A DNA stretch of 7,108 nt, taken from contig JAFYRH010000253.1 of assembly GCA_017559555.1 (NCBI GenBank), positions 1 to 7,108 of the forward strand, given 5' to 3'. Positions 1 through 5,213 of the stretch are shown one piece after another; within the stretch, counting starts at the first letter, position 1; the number at the start of each line of letters is the position of its first letter. The notes beneath the pieces were generated by a model, which was given only the letters and a program-made list of their open reading frames with translations, was not told where the DNA came from and did no database searches. Both the position numbers and the translations under genes were made by a program. Origin of the DNA: Clostridia bacterium (GTDB lineage Bacteria > Bacillota > Clostridia > Oscillospirales > CAG-272).

Positions 1-235
1 ATATGATGCAACACAGTTGCATCATATCTACGGAGCTTTAGAGATGTGGCTCGACGAACCTTGTTCGTCGAATCCGCTGCGCATACCCCGCTCGAAGATC
101 GACAAGCTTGCTTGTCGAGGCTTGAGTGTGGGTATATTCGCCAAAGGCGAAATATGCCTCCATATTGATGCATACTGTTTACATATTTGTTTTTTACCCA
201 ATCATTTTATCACATTTGCAGGGGAATGTCAATAG
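1..235. repeat. Multi-hairpin intergenic repeat element
   Basis: Non-coding stretch containing four successive short-loop hairpins. Perfect 12-bp arms lie at 1-12/16-27 (ATATGATGCAAC, loop ACA). Perfect 9-bp arms lie at 51-59/63-71 (TCGACGAAC, loop CTT) and at 99-107/110-118 (TCGACAAGC, loop TT). A bulged stem lies at 131-142/146-158 around the core TTCGCC-AAA-GGCGAA. A partial echo of the first arm (TTGATGCAT) occurs at 165-173. Arms of different sequence but similar size, all with 2-3 nt loops, suggest an RNA- or cruciform-forming mosaic repeat rather than coding DNA. It resembles repeats I recall from Clostridia genomes, but copy number cannot be tested here. The left edge may lie outside the window, since the first palindrome starts at base 1. 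A minus-strand promoter-like site at 204-232 points into it. Confidence 0.6.
204..232 (-). promoter_or_regulatory. Leftward sigma-A-type promoter into hairpin element
   Basis: Read on the minus strand, TTGACA (232-227) is followed after exactly 17 bp by TAAAAT (209-204), preceded by TGA, which gives an extended -10. A transcript would start near 197 and run leftward through all four hairpins of the 1-158 region. No recognisable leftward protein gene lies in the window. It either makes a structured RNA, serves a gene beyond base 1, or is a fortuitous match. Confidence 0.45.
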
Positions 236-274
236 CTTTGCCAAATAAAATCCCACTCTTTCTTATCCGTCAAC

Positions 275-303
275 TTGACAACGCCTTTTTAATATGGTAT
301 AAT
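275..303 (+). promoter_or_regulatory. Consensus promoter of flavin reductase gene
   Basis: TTGACA at 275-280, a 17-bp spacer, and TATAAT at 298-303 preceded by TGG (extended -10) make a perfect housekeeping promoter. Transcription should start around 309-311, leaving a leader of roughly 37 nt before the ATG at 347. It is arranged back to back with the leftward promoter-like site at 204-232. Confidence 0.85.
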
Positions 304-346
304 ATACTGAATAACTATTTGAAAGCTTTTGGAAAGGAGTGACACG

Positions 347-934
347 ATGGCAAAGGTCAAATGGCGTGGCGGAGCGATGCTCGCACCTGTGCCGCCTACA
401 ATGGTGACCTGCTCGCACGATGGCAAGGATAACGTCTTTTGCGTTGCGTGGACGGGAATTACAAATACCATTCCACCTAAAACCTATATTTCGGTTCGCC
501 CCTCGCGTCATTCTTACGGGCTGATCAAAGAGAGCGGTGAGTTTGCTATCAACCTCACCACGCAGGATCTCGTTCGCGCCGCCGATTTTTGCGGTGTGCA
601 CACGGGAGCCAAGATCGACAAGTTTGAACGATGTAAACTTTCCAAAGAAGAAGCAAGCGAGATTGGGTGTCCCATCCTTGCGGACTCCCCCCTCGTTTTG
701 GAGTGTCGTGTGACGGATATCATCCCTCTTGGTTCGCACGATATGTTCCTTGCCGATATCGTTGCCGTTGACGTTGATGAGTCTCTCATCGATGCGGACG
801 GAAAACTTCATCTCGATCGCGCAGGGCTTGTCGCTTACGCGCACGGCACCTATTTTGAGCTTGGCAAAAAGATAGGCACCTTCGGCTTCTCTGTTGCCAA
901 AAAGAAAAAGAAACCGCAGCAAAAGAAGAAATAA
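347..934 (+). CDS. Flavin reductase-like FMN-binding split-barrel protein
   Basis: A 195-residue cytoplasmic protein of the flavin reductase-like / flavoredoxin family, whose members bind FMN and move electrons between NAD(P)H, flavin and acceptors; the actual partner is unknown. Family features are the N-terminal PVPPTMVTC strand (15-22), VAWTGITNTIPP (33-44) and the flavin-contact segment SVRPSRHSYGLI (49-60) followed by GEFAIN (64-69). A C-terminal half follows with LECRVTDIIPLGSHDMFLADIV. Length fits the family, except for a very basic tail, KKKKKPQQKKK, at 185-195. The ATG at 347 is chosen because AAAGGAG ends 8-9 nt upstream; an in-frame TTG at 329 overlaps the region before that site and is unlikely. 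The gene stands alone behind a strong promoter, with no clear T-tract terminator after it, so read-through towards cysS is possible. No signal peptide or membrane segment is visible. Confidence 0.85.
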   Translation: MAKVKWRGGAMLAPVPPTMVTCSHDGKDNVFCVAWTGITNTIPPKTYISVRPSRHSYGLIKESGEFAINLTTQDLVRAADFCGVHTGAKIDKFERCKLSKEEASEIGCPILADSPLVLECRVTDIIPLGSHDMFLADIVAVDVDESLIDADGKLHLDRAGLVAYAHGTYFELGKKIGTFGFSVAKKKKKPQQKKK

Positions 935-942
935 AACCTGAC

Positions 943-1216
943 GCCATCTTCGATGGCTACACCTCATCCGTCTTGCTTTGCAATCCACCTTCCCCTCAAG
1001 GGGAAGGCTCGCATCCGCGCTCCCTTTATGTAATGGTTTTTTGTGTTCGTAAAAAAGTGACCGCAAAACTCCCTTAAGGCTTCCCCTTGAGGTAGCGAAG
1101 CGGCGCGAGTGTAATGAATGACAGTCCGGTGGACTGTCAAAACACGAGCGTGACCGAGCCGCGGCGAGACAGCTCCCGCAGAATGCGGGTGATGAGGTGT
1201 AGGATGCGAAGCATCC
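943..1216. repeat. MITE-like palindromic intergenic element
   Basis: This fills almost all of the 333-nt gap between the flavin reductase gene and cysS. Perfect 12-bp inverted repeats CTACACCTCATC (957-968) and GATGAGGTGTAG (1191-1202) bound it. Each is flanked on the outside by a 6-bp-arm hairpin: GCCATC-TTC-GATGGC at 943-957 and GGATGC-GAA-GCATCC at 1202-1216. Inside are hairpins at 988-1007 (9-bp arms, CCTTCCCCT), 1120-1138 (8-bp arms, GACAGTCC, loop GGT) and 1175-1189 (CCCGCA, loop GAA). There is also an internal inverted pair, CCTCAAGGGGAA (994-1005) with TTCCCCTTGAGG (1081-1092). There is no transposase; open frames across it are by-products of the palindromes. The bases just outside the 12-bp repeats share only GATG, so a target duplication is not established. 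Confidence 0.7.
1087..1115 (+). promoter_or_regulatory. Possible cysS promoter inside the repeat element
   Basis: TTGAGG (1087-1092), a 17-bp spacer and TGTAAT (1110-1115) form the best promoter-like pair I see upstream of cysS. It matches the consensus at 4/6 and 5/6 positions and lies within the palindromic element. cysS could instead be reached by read-through from 275-303 or by a promoter I do not recognise. Confidence 0.25.
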
Positions 1217-1267
1217 GTTAAAAACGAAACACTACACACGGAATTTTTCCGCAAAAGGAGATAGATT

Positions 1268-2701
1268 ATGCAACTTTACAACTCTGCAACCAGAACAAAA
1301 GAAGAATTCATTCCCAACGTGCCCGGCAAGGTTAGCATGTACACCTGCGGTCCCACGGTTTATCACTTTGCACACATTGGTAACCTGCGTACCTACATTA
1401 TGGAAGATATTCTCGACCGCTACTTCCGTTACAGCGGCTACGACGTAACTCGCGTTATGAACATCACCGACGTCGGCCACTTGACCTCCGATGCCGACAC
1501 GGGCGAGGATAAGATGCTCAAGGGCGCAAAGCGCGAAAAGAAGACCGTTATGGAAATCGCGCAATTCTACACCGAAAAATTCTTTGAGGATTGCAAGGCG
1601 CTCAACATCCGCTACCCCGAGATTGTAGAACCCGCGACCTCTTGCATTGATGAGTTTATCAAGGTCATCGAGTCGCTTCTCGAAAGAGGCTTTGCTTACG
1701 AGGCGGGCGGCAACATTTATTTTGACACCTCCAAGCTTGAGCAATACTATATCTTTAACAACTTTGAAGAAGAAGACCTTGCAGTTGGCGTTCGTGACGG
1801 TGTTGAAGCTGACGGCAACAAGAAGAACAAGGCAGACTTCGTTCTTTGGTTTACAAAGTCTAAGTTTGACGACCAAGAACTCAAATGGAACAGCCCTTGG
1901 GGCATTGGTTACCCCGGTTGGCATATCGAGTGCTCCTGCATCAGTATGAAGCACCTCGGTGAGCGTCTTGACGTTCACTGCGGCGGTATCGACAACGCAT
2001 TTCCTCACCACACCAATGAGATTGCACAGTCCGAGGCATATCTTGGCCACAAGTGGTGCAACTACTGGGTTCACGTTCTGCATCTCAACACAAACTCCGG
2101 CAAGATGAGCAAATCCAAGGGCGAATTTTTGACCGTTTCTCTCCTTGTTGAAAAGGGATTTGACCCCATGGTTTACCGTTTCTTCTGCCTGCAATCCCAC
2201 TACCGCAAGTCTCTTGTTTTCTCTTGGGAGAACATGGAGAACGCAAAGGTTGCATACAACAAGCTCATCGCGCGCATTGCATCCCTTAAGGATGACGGCG
2301 CTGTTGACGAAGCCGTTCTTGCCGAGCTCAAGGCAGGATTTGTTAAGGCTCTTGACAACGACTTGAATACCTCTTTGGCAGTAACTGCTGTTTATGACGT
2401 TCTCAAGGCAAAAACCAATGACGCTACCAAAAAAGCGGCTCTTGCCGATTTTGATACCGTTCTTTGCCTCAACCTGCTTGAGAACGCAGCTAAGCTGAAC
2501 GAGACCAAAGAAGAACCTGCAGAAGCACCTGCAACCGATGATCCTTTCGTAGCCGAAATCGAAGCGCTCATCCTGGCACGCAAGGAAGCAAAGGCTGCAA
2601 AGAATTTTGCAGAGGCAGACCGCATTCGCGCATACCTCTTGGAAAAGGGAATTGTTCTGGTTGACACCAGAGAAGGAACCACTTGGAAAAAAGAGGATTG
2701 A
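1268..2701 (+). CDS. cysS: Cysteine--tRNA ligase
   Basis: Class I aminoacyl-tRNA synthetase that activates cysteine with ATP and charges tRNA-Cys in the cytoplasm. At 477 residues it is full length for the family. The HIGH-type signature is HIGN at 36-39 after YTCGPTVY, and KMSKS is at 279-283. The expected zinc ligands are present: C27, C222 (in HIECS), H247 and E251. The usual FPHHENE appears as FPHHTNE (245-251), a change at a position that I take not to be a ligand. The anticodon-binding part ends with the typical ARKEAKAAKNFAEADRIR segment (437-453) and a terminal DTREGTTWKK. The ATG at 1268 is set by AAAGGAG at 1254-1260 with a 7-nt spacer. A small hairpin (CGGAA-TTT-TTCCG, 1239-1251) sits directly before that site. 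The next gene starts 2 nt after the stop, so the two are probably co-translated. Confidence 0.97.
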   Translation: MQLYNSATRTKEEFIPNVPGKVSMYTCGPTVYHFAHIGNLRTYIMEDILDRYFRYSGYDVTRVMNITDVGHLTSDADTGEDKMLKGAKREKKTVMEIAQFYTEKFFEDCKALNIRYPEIVEPATSCIDEFIKVIESLLERGFAYEAGGNIYFDTSKLEQYYIFNNFEEEDLAVGVRDGVEADGNKKNKADFVLWFTKSKFDDQELKWNSPWGIGYPGWHIECSCISMKHLGERLDVHCGGIDNAFPHHTNEIAQSEAYLGHKWCNYWVHVLHLNTNSGKMSKSKGEFLTVSLLVEKGFDPMVYRFFCLQSHYRKSLVFSWENMENAKVAYNKLIARIASLKDDGAVDEAVLAELKAGFVKALDNDLNTSLAVTAVYDVLKAKTNDATKKAALADFDTVLCLNLLENAAKLNETKEEPAEAPATDDPFVAEIEALILARKEAKAAKNFAEADRIRAYLLEKGIVLVDTREGTTWKKED

Positions 2702-2703
2702 GC

Positions 2704-3225
2704 ATGATTCAAAAAATAAAAGCATTATGCACAAAGTATCGCGAGGTGCTGTTGTATCTCATTTTTGGAGTGCTGACAACCTTTGTTGGTTGGGGCGTCT
2801 ACTATGCGGTTTTGCTTGGCGGTCGCGGCATCTTTCATATTCCCGCGGGGGAGACGGCATCTGCTCGCTATTTTGCGCTTTATACAGTGGCGCAAATCAT
2901 TCAATGGGTGTGCGCCGTTCTGTTTGCCTTTTTTACCAACCGCGCTTGGGTGTTTACTGATGCCGATAAAGCCGTTTCGCTTTGGAAACAACTGATGCCT
3001 TTTGCGGGCGGACGCGTTGTTACGCTCGGCCTCGATTACGTTATCACCCTTGGTTTGACATTGGGACTCGGCGCGATCATTCCTGCGTGGACGGCGGCAG
3101 AGCTTTTTGGCAAGACAGTCAACCTCTGTGAGCTTGCGTCCAAGCTTGTAGCAGCTGTTGTGGTGATTGTTTGCAACTACATTTTGAGCAAATGGCTCGT
3201 ATTCAAAAAGAAAAAAGAACAATAA
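2704..3225 (+). CDS. GtrA-family membrane protein
   Basis: A 173-residue integral membrane protein of the GtrA family. Characterised members help move lipid-linked sugars (undecaprenyl- or polyisoprenyl-phosphate glucose) across the membrane or associate with cell-surface polysaccharide synthesis; the substrate here is unknown. Four hydrophobic helices are apparent at about 15-37, 57-77, 101-126 and 143-163. The family signatures are FAFFTNRAWVF (74-84) after helix 2 and NYILSKWLVF (158-167) at the end, followed by a positive KKKK tail that fits cytoplasmic placement. The ATG at 2704 is preferred over the in-frame TTG at 2683 because AAGAGG at 2691-2696 is 7 nt upstream, within the last codons of cysS. 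The 2-nt gap to cysS indicates an operon, although no functional link between the two is obvious. The gene ends at a strong terminator. Confidence 0.88.
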   Translation: MIQKIKALCTKYREVLLYLIFGVLTTFVGWGVYYAVLLGGRGIFHIPAGETASARYFALYTVAQIIQWVCAVLFAFFTNRAWVFTDADKAVSLWKQLMPFAGGRVVTLGLDYVITLGLTLGLGAIIPAWTAAELFGKTVNLCELASKLVAAVVVIVCNYILSKWLVFKKKKEQ

Positions 3226-3230
3226 AAAGC

Positions 3231-3264
3231 AATGCCGCACTTCCCAAAAAGTGCGGCATTTTTT
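3231..3264. terminator. Bidirectional intrinsic terminator
   Basis: A perfect 12-bp stem, AATGCCGCACTT (3231-3242) with AAGTGCGGCATT (3249-3260), has a 6-nt loop and a rightward T run of six at 3259-3264. Read leftward, the stem is followed by GCTTTTTATT, so it can also end the minus-strand gene whose stop codon lies at 3268-3266. It sits between convergent genes, 5 nt after the gtrA-family stop codon. Confidence 0.92.
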
Positions 3265-3265
3265 G

Positions 3266-4006
3266 TTATTTCAATACAAGCATCAAAATGGCAATTCCGT
3301 AAAGAATTACGAGATGCGCGGGGTAAAAGATGTAAAACACGTATTTCATCTTTGCGCGTCCGCGCTCGCCGTTATAAAGGGCAAGGAAGAGAACGGATAA
3401 AAGCGCAAACCATTGCAGGGTTCCGAGTGCTACAGGGACTATCGTGTAATGAATGGCTCTTGCCAACAAAAGGAGAGCTGTGCCGATGGTTCTTGCAATG
3501 CGGTTGGGTAAGAAGTAAACGGCAACGGGCAACAAAATTCCCCAAAAACCGTAGTCGATATCAAAGTCGGTTCCCTTGAGGAGAATGGGGAGAACAAACA
3601 CAAACGCTACTACAAAGGCAAGAGATGCAACCGATGCCAAAACGCACCAAAGTTTTTTGGATTTTAGAATACCGTCGATGGCATAAATGGTGATGATAGC
3701 AAGCGAAAAGGTAACGAGAATTCCTTGGTATAGGCTCCCCATTGCCACCAAATAAACAAGTTGAAAAACAATGCCCATGCCTGCAATCATACCGAGATAT
3801 TTTGCGCGGTTTTTGGTGTAGCGACACCCCTCTGCAATCATATATGCGAAAATGGGGAAGGCAATTCTGCCAATGATGCGGAAGATATCCACCTCGGGGA
3901 AGAACAAAAGCCCCACGTGGTCGCACAGCATGCTCACCATGGCAATGATTTTGAGTTGGTTATTGGTAAAACCGAATTTTGGTTTTTGGAAGGTTTTTTT
4001 CTCCAT
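3266..4006 (-). CDS. TraX-family polytopic membrane protein
   Basis: A 246-residue hydrophobic protein of the TraX family. In the F plasmid TraX acetylates the pilin N-terminus; chromosomal Firmicute relatives are widespread and uncharacterised, so an acyltransferase role here is only a family-based guess. Signatures are LKIIAMVSMLCDHVG (18-32), IGRIAFPIFAYMIAEG (45-60) with the D29-H30 pair in the first, and the closing YNGERGRAKMKYVFYIFYP (211-229) before a last helix. About seven hydrophobic segments run through the chain. The ATG at 4006 follows AGAGG on the minus strand with a 5-nt spacer, and a promoter is visible at 4065-4037. It is a single gene convergent with the cysS-gtrA unit. No conjugation genes are near, which argues against a pilus function. 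Confidence 0.88.
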   Translation of the reverse strand: MEKKTFQKPKFGFTNNQLKIIAMVSMLCDHVGLLFFPEVDIFRIIGRIAFPIFAYMIAEGCRYTKNRAKYLGMIAGMGIVFQLVYLVAMGSLYQGILVTFSLAIITIYAIDGILKSKKLWCVLASVASLAFVVAFVFVLPILLKGTDFDIDYGFWGILLPVAVYFLPNRIARTIGTALLLLARAIHYTIVPVALGTLQWFALLSVLFLALYNGERGRAKMKYVFYIFYPAHLVILYGIAILMLVLK

Positions 4007-4036
4007 AATAGCCTCTTTTTTGTTTTCTGTATTTTT

Positions 4037-4065
4037 ATTATATCACAAAAGCGACCGAATTGCAA
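4037..4065 (-). promoter_or_regulatory. Promoter of the TraX-family gene
   Basis: On the minus strand TTGCAA (4065-4060), a 17-bp spacer and TATAAT (4042-4037) preceded by TGA (extended -10) lead into the TraX-like gene. Transcription should begin near 4030, leaving a leader of about 24 nt before the ATG at 4006. Confidence 0.75.
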
Positions 4066-4078
4066 TAGGTGGAGAAAA

Positions 4079-4099
4079 GTGCAGAGTGCAGAATGCAGA
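4079..4099. repeat. Three 7-bp tandem repeats
   Basis: GTGCAGA (4079-4085), GTGCAGA (4086-4092) and ATGCAGA (4093-4099) follow head to tail, then ATTAAAGG. It lies between the TraX promoter and the first GTAGGGG-type hairpin, and may be the outer edge of that repeat cluster. Confidence 0.7.
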
Positions 4100-4114
4100 A
4101 TTAAAGGTGTACTC

Positions 4115-4138
4115 GTAGAGGCGACCTTTGGTCGCCCG
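4115..4138 (+). repeat. GTAGGGG-CCCG hairpin repeat, copy A
   Basis: GTAGAGGCGACC / GGTCGCCCG pattern: a perfect 7-bp stem, GGCGACC (4120-4126) with GGTCGCC (4130-4136), and loop TTT. The ends GTAG and CCCG are shared with copies B-D. The right flank TTTTCGCACACG (4139-4150) recurs in modified form beside the other copies. Confidence 0.75.
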
Positions 4139-4167
4139 TTTTCGCACACGATAACCGCTTGTTTTTT

Positions 4168-4194
4168 CGGGACGCCCGGGAGGTCGTCCCCTAC
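4168..4194 (-). repeat. GTAGGGG-CCCG hairpin repeat, copy B
   Basis: Inverted relative to copy A. On the minus strand it begins GTAGGGG and ends CCCG, with arms GGGACGACC and GGGCGTCCC (one mismatch) around TCCC. It forms part of the left arm of the long inverted repeat. Confidence 0.7.
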
Positions 4195-4216
4195 AAGTTA
4201 ACTTTAATTTTTATTT

Positions 4217-4240
4217 GTAGGGGAGGCGTTCCGCCTCCCG
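4217..4240 (+). repeat. GTAGGGG-CCCG hairpin repeat, copy C
   Basis: Begins GTAGGGG and ends CCCG. It has a perfect 8-bp stem, GGGAGGCG (4221-4228) with CGCCTCCC (4232-4239), and a 3-nt loop. It is followed by AAAACGAGCGG, matching the inverted flank of copy B. Confidence 0.75.
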
Positions 4241-4276
4241 AAAACGAGCGGATTTCCGTGTGCTTCATTTCAACCG

Positions 4277-4301
4277 GTAGGGGAGGGGCTTGCTCCTCCC
4301 G
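4277..4301 (+). repeat. GTAGGGG-CCCG hairpin repeat, copy D
   Basis: Begins GTAGGGG and ends CCCG. Arms GGGAGGGGC (4281-4289) and GCTCCTCCC (4292-4300) pair with one mismatch around TT. The right flank AAAAGAAACGCACACC again carries the GCACAC word seen beside copies A-C. Confidence 0.75.
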
Positions 4302-4320
4302 AAAAGAAACGCACACCACA

Positions 4321-4380
4321 AAACAAACAATCAGCAAGGCATTCCTTGCTCAGGACGACCTATATTGGAAAGGTTTGTTT
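4321..4380. repeat. Nested palindrome after the hairpin cluster
   Basis: An outer inverted repeat AAACAAAC (4321-4328) with GTTTGTTT (4373-4380) encloses a perfect 7-bp hairpin AGCAAGG-CATT-CCTTGCT (4333-4350). No gene is present. It may be a further repeat unit, or the end of the cluster. Confidence 0.45.
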
Positions 4381-4442
4381 GGTCTGTGAAAGTTTACACG
4401 CTGTTTTCTTTCATACGCCATTCTGTTTTTTCTCCCATCCGC

Positions 4443-4471
4443 TTGCAATTTTCCCCCAAAAATGATATAAT
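4443..4471 (+). promoter_or_regulatory. Promoter of the HAD-glycosidase operon
   Basis: TTGCAA (4443-4448), a 17-bp spacer and TATAAT (4466-4471) preceded by TGA. Transcription should begin near 4478, giving a leader of about 36 nt before the ATG at 4514. It shares TTGCAATT and TGATATAAT, at identical spacing, with the divergent TraX promoter. Confidence 0.8.
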
Positions 4472-4513
4472 GTCTATTGAAAAGAAACACGTATAAGAAA
4501 AAGGGGATATTTT

Positions 4514-5194
4514 ATGAAAATTCAAGGCGCAATTTTTGATATGGACGGAACACTTGTCGATTCCTTATCCTTTTGGGATTGTTTTTGGCGCGATATGGGA
4601 GAACGCTATTTTGGTGACCCTGCATTCAAAATGGATGCCGAGCATTTCGATACGCACGTTCGCACAATGATCTTCAGTCAGGCAATTGCTTATCTGCACG
4701 GGTATTTGGGCGTTCCTTGCAGTGCCGAGGAGTTTGATAACTTTGCCGCAGAATACGTAGAACGTTTTTACAGCACCGTGGTCGTTCCCAAGGCGGGAGC
4801 GCGCGAGCTTTTGATGGCTCTTCGCGAACGCGGCGTGCGTGTGTGCCTTGCATCCGCCACCGACCGTCGCTATTTGAATATCGCATTGGAAAAATGCAAT
4901 CTTGCCGAATTCTTCACGCCCGAAACCGTTATTTCTTGCTCGGATATCGGTGTTGGCAAAGAACGCCCCGACGTCTTTTTGGCATCCGCAAAGGTGATGG
5001 GTACCCCTGTCGACAAGACCGTTGTATTTGAGGATTCCGCCCTCGCACTTGAGACCGCAAAGAACGCAGGATTTGCCACGGTTGGCGTTTATGACAGCCA
5101 TCAAACTGCCCAAGAACGTTTGGTTGCGGCATCCGATATTTATCTTGAAGAGGGAACATCTCTGACCGATGCTCTTTCGCAATTGGAATGGTAA
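4514..5194 (+). CDS. HAD-superfamily hydrolase (subfamily IA)
   Basis: A 226-residue cytoplasmic phosphatase or phosphomutase of the haloacid dehalogenase superfamily, resembling beta-phosphoglucomutase / phosphoglycolate phosphatase-type enzymes. All four motifs are visible: DMDGTLVDS with nucleophile D9 and acid/base D11; motif II S114 in CLASAT; motif III K149 in VGKERPDVF; and motif IV E173-D174 in VVFEDS. The stretch of roughly 17-90 is the helical cap inserted after motif I, which decides substrate and cannot be read here. DGTLVDS is common among phosphatases, so I lean to phosphatase over mutase. The ATG at 4514 follows AAGGGGA (4501-4507) by 6 nt. The gene is first in a unit with the glycosidase 19 nt downstream, which makes a sugar phosphate a plausible substrate. 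Confidence 0.9.
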   Translation: MKIQGAIFDMDGTLVDSLSFWDCFWRDMGERYFGDPAFKMDAEHFDTHVRTMIFSQAIAYLHGYLGVPCSAEEFDNFAAEYVERFYSTVVVPKAGARELLMALRERGVRVCLASATDRRYLNIALEKCNLAEFFTPETVISCSDIGVGKERPDVFLASAKVMGTPVDKTVVFEDSALALETAKNAGFATVGVYDSHQTAQERLVAASDIYLEEGTSLTDALSQLEW

Positions 5195-5213
5195 AACACA
5201 GAGAAGGTGCGAT

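Larger units (their letters stand above)
4144..4263. repeat. Long imperfect inverted repeat containing copies B and C
   Basis: The left arm (4144-4196) and the reverse complement of the right arm (4215-4263) share, in order, GCACACG, CCGCT(T/C)GTTTT, CGGGA and CCCCTACAA. The arms include hairpin copies B and C in opposite orientation, around an AT-rich centre at 4197-4214. The homology extends past the hairpins, so the repeating unit is about 50 bp and two units face each other. Confidence 0.65.

Noticed and set aside
17..235. Plus-strand open frame of 72 codons over the left repeat region
   Set aside because: It crosses several perfect hairpins, has no ribosome binding site or recognisable domain, and is best explained as repeat sequence.
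943..957. Terminator for the flavin reductase gene
   Set aside because: The GCCATC-TTC-GATGGC hairpin has only 6-bp arms and no T-tract, and it fits better as the outer hairpin of the repeat element.
964..1254. Minus-strand open frame of 96 codons between flavin reductase and cysS
   Set aside because: It lies over the palindromic element; its composition follows the inverted repeats, and similar spurious frames recur in such elements.
3266..4006. Conjugative transfer region, because of the TraX-like protein
   Set aside because: There are no other transfer, relaxase or pilin genes; chromosomal TraX-family proteins are common in Firmicutes.
3934..4201. Open frames on both strands over the TraX start and the 7-bp tandem repeat
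   Set aside because: They overlap the TraX promoter and gene start in other frames and read through repeats; no domain is visible.
4115..4301. CRISPR array
   Set aside because: The four repeats differ in sequence and orientation and have irregular spacing with related flanks; there are no cas genes.
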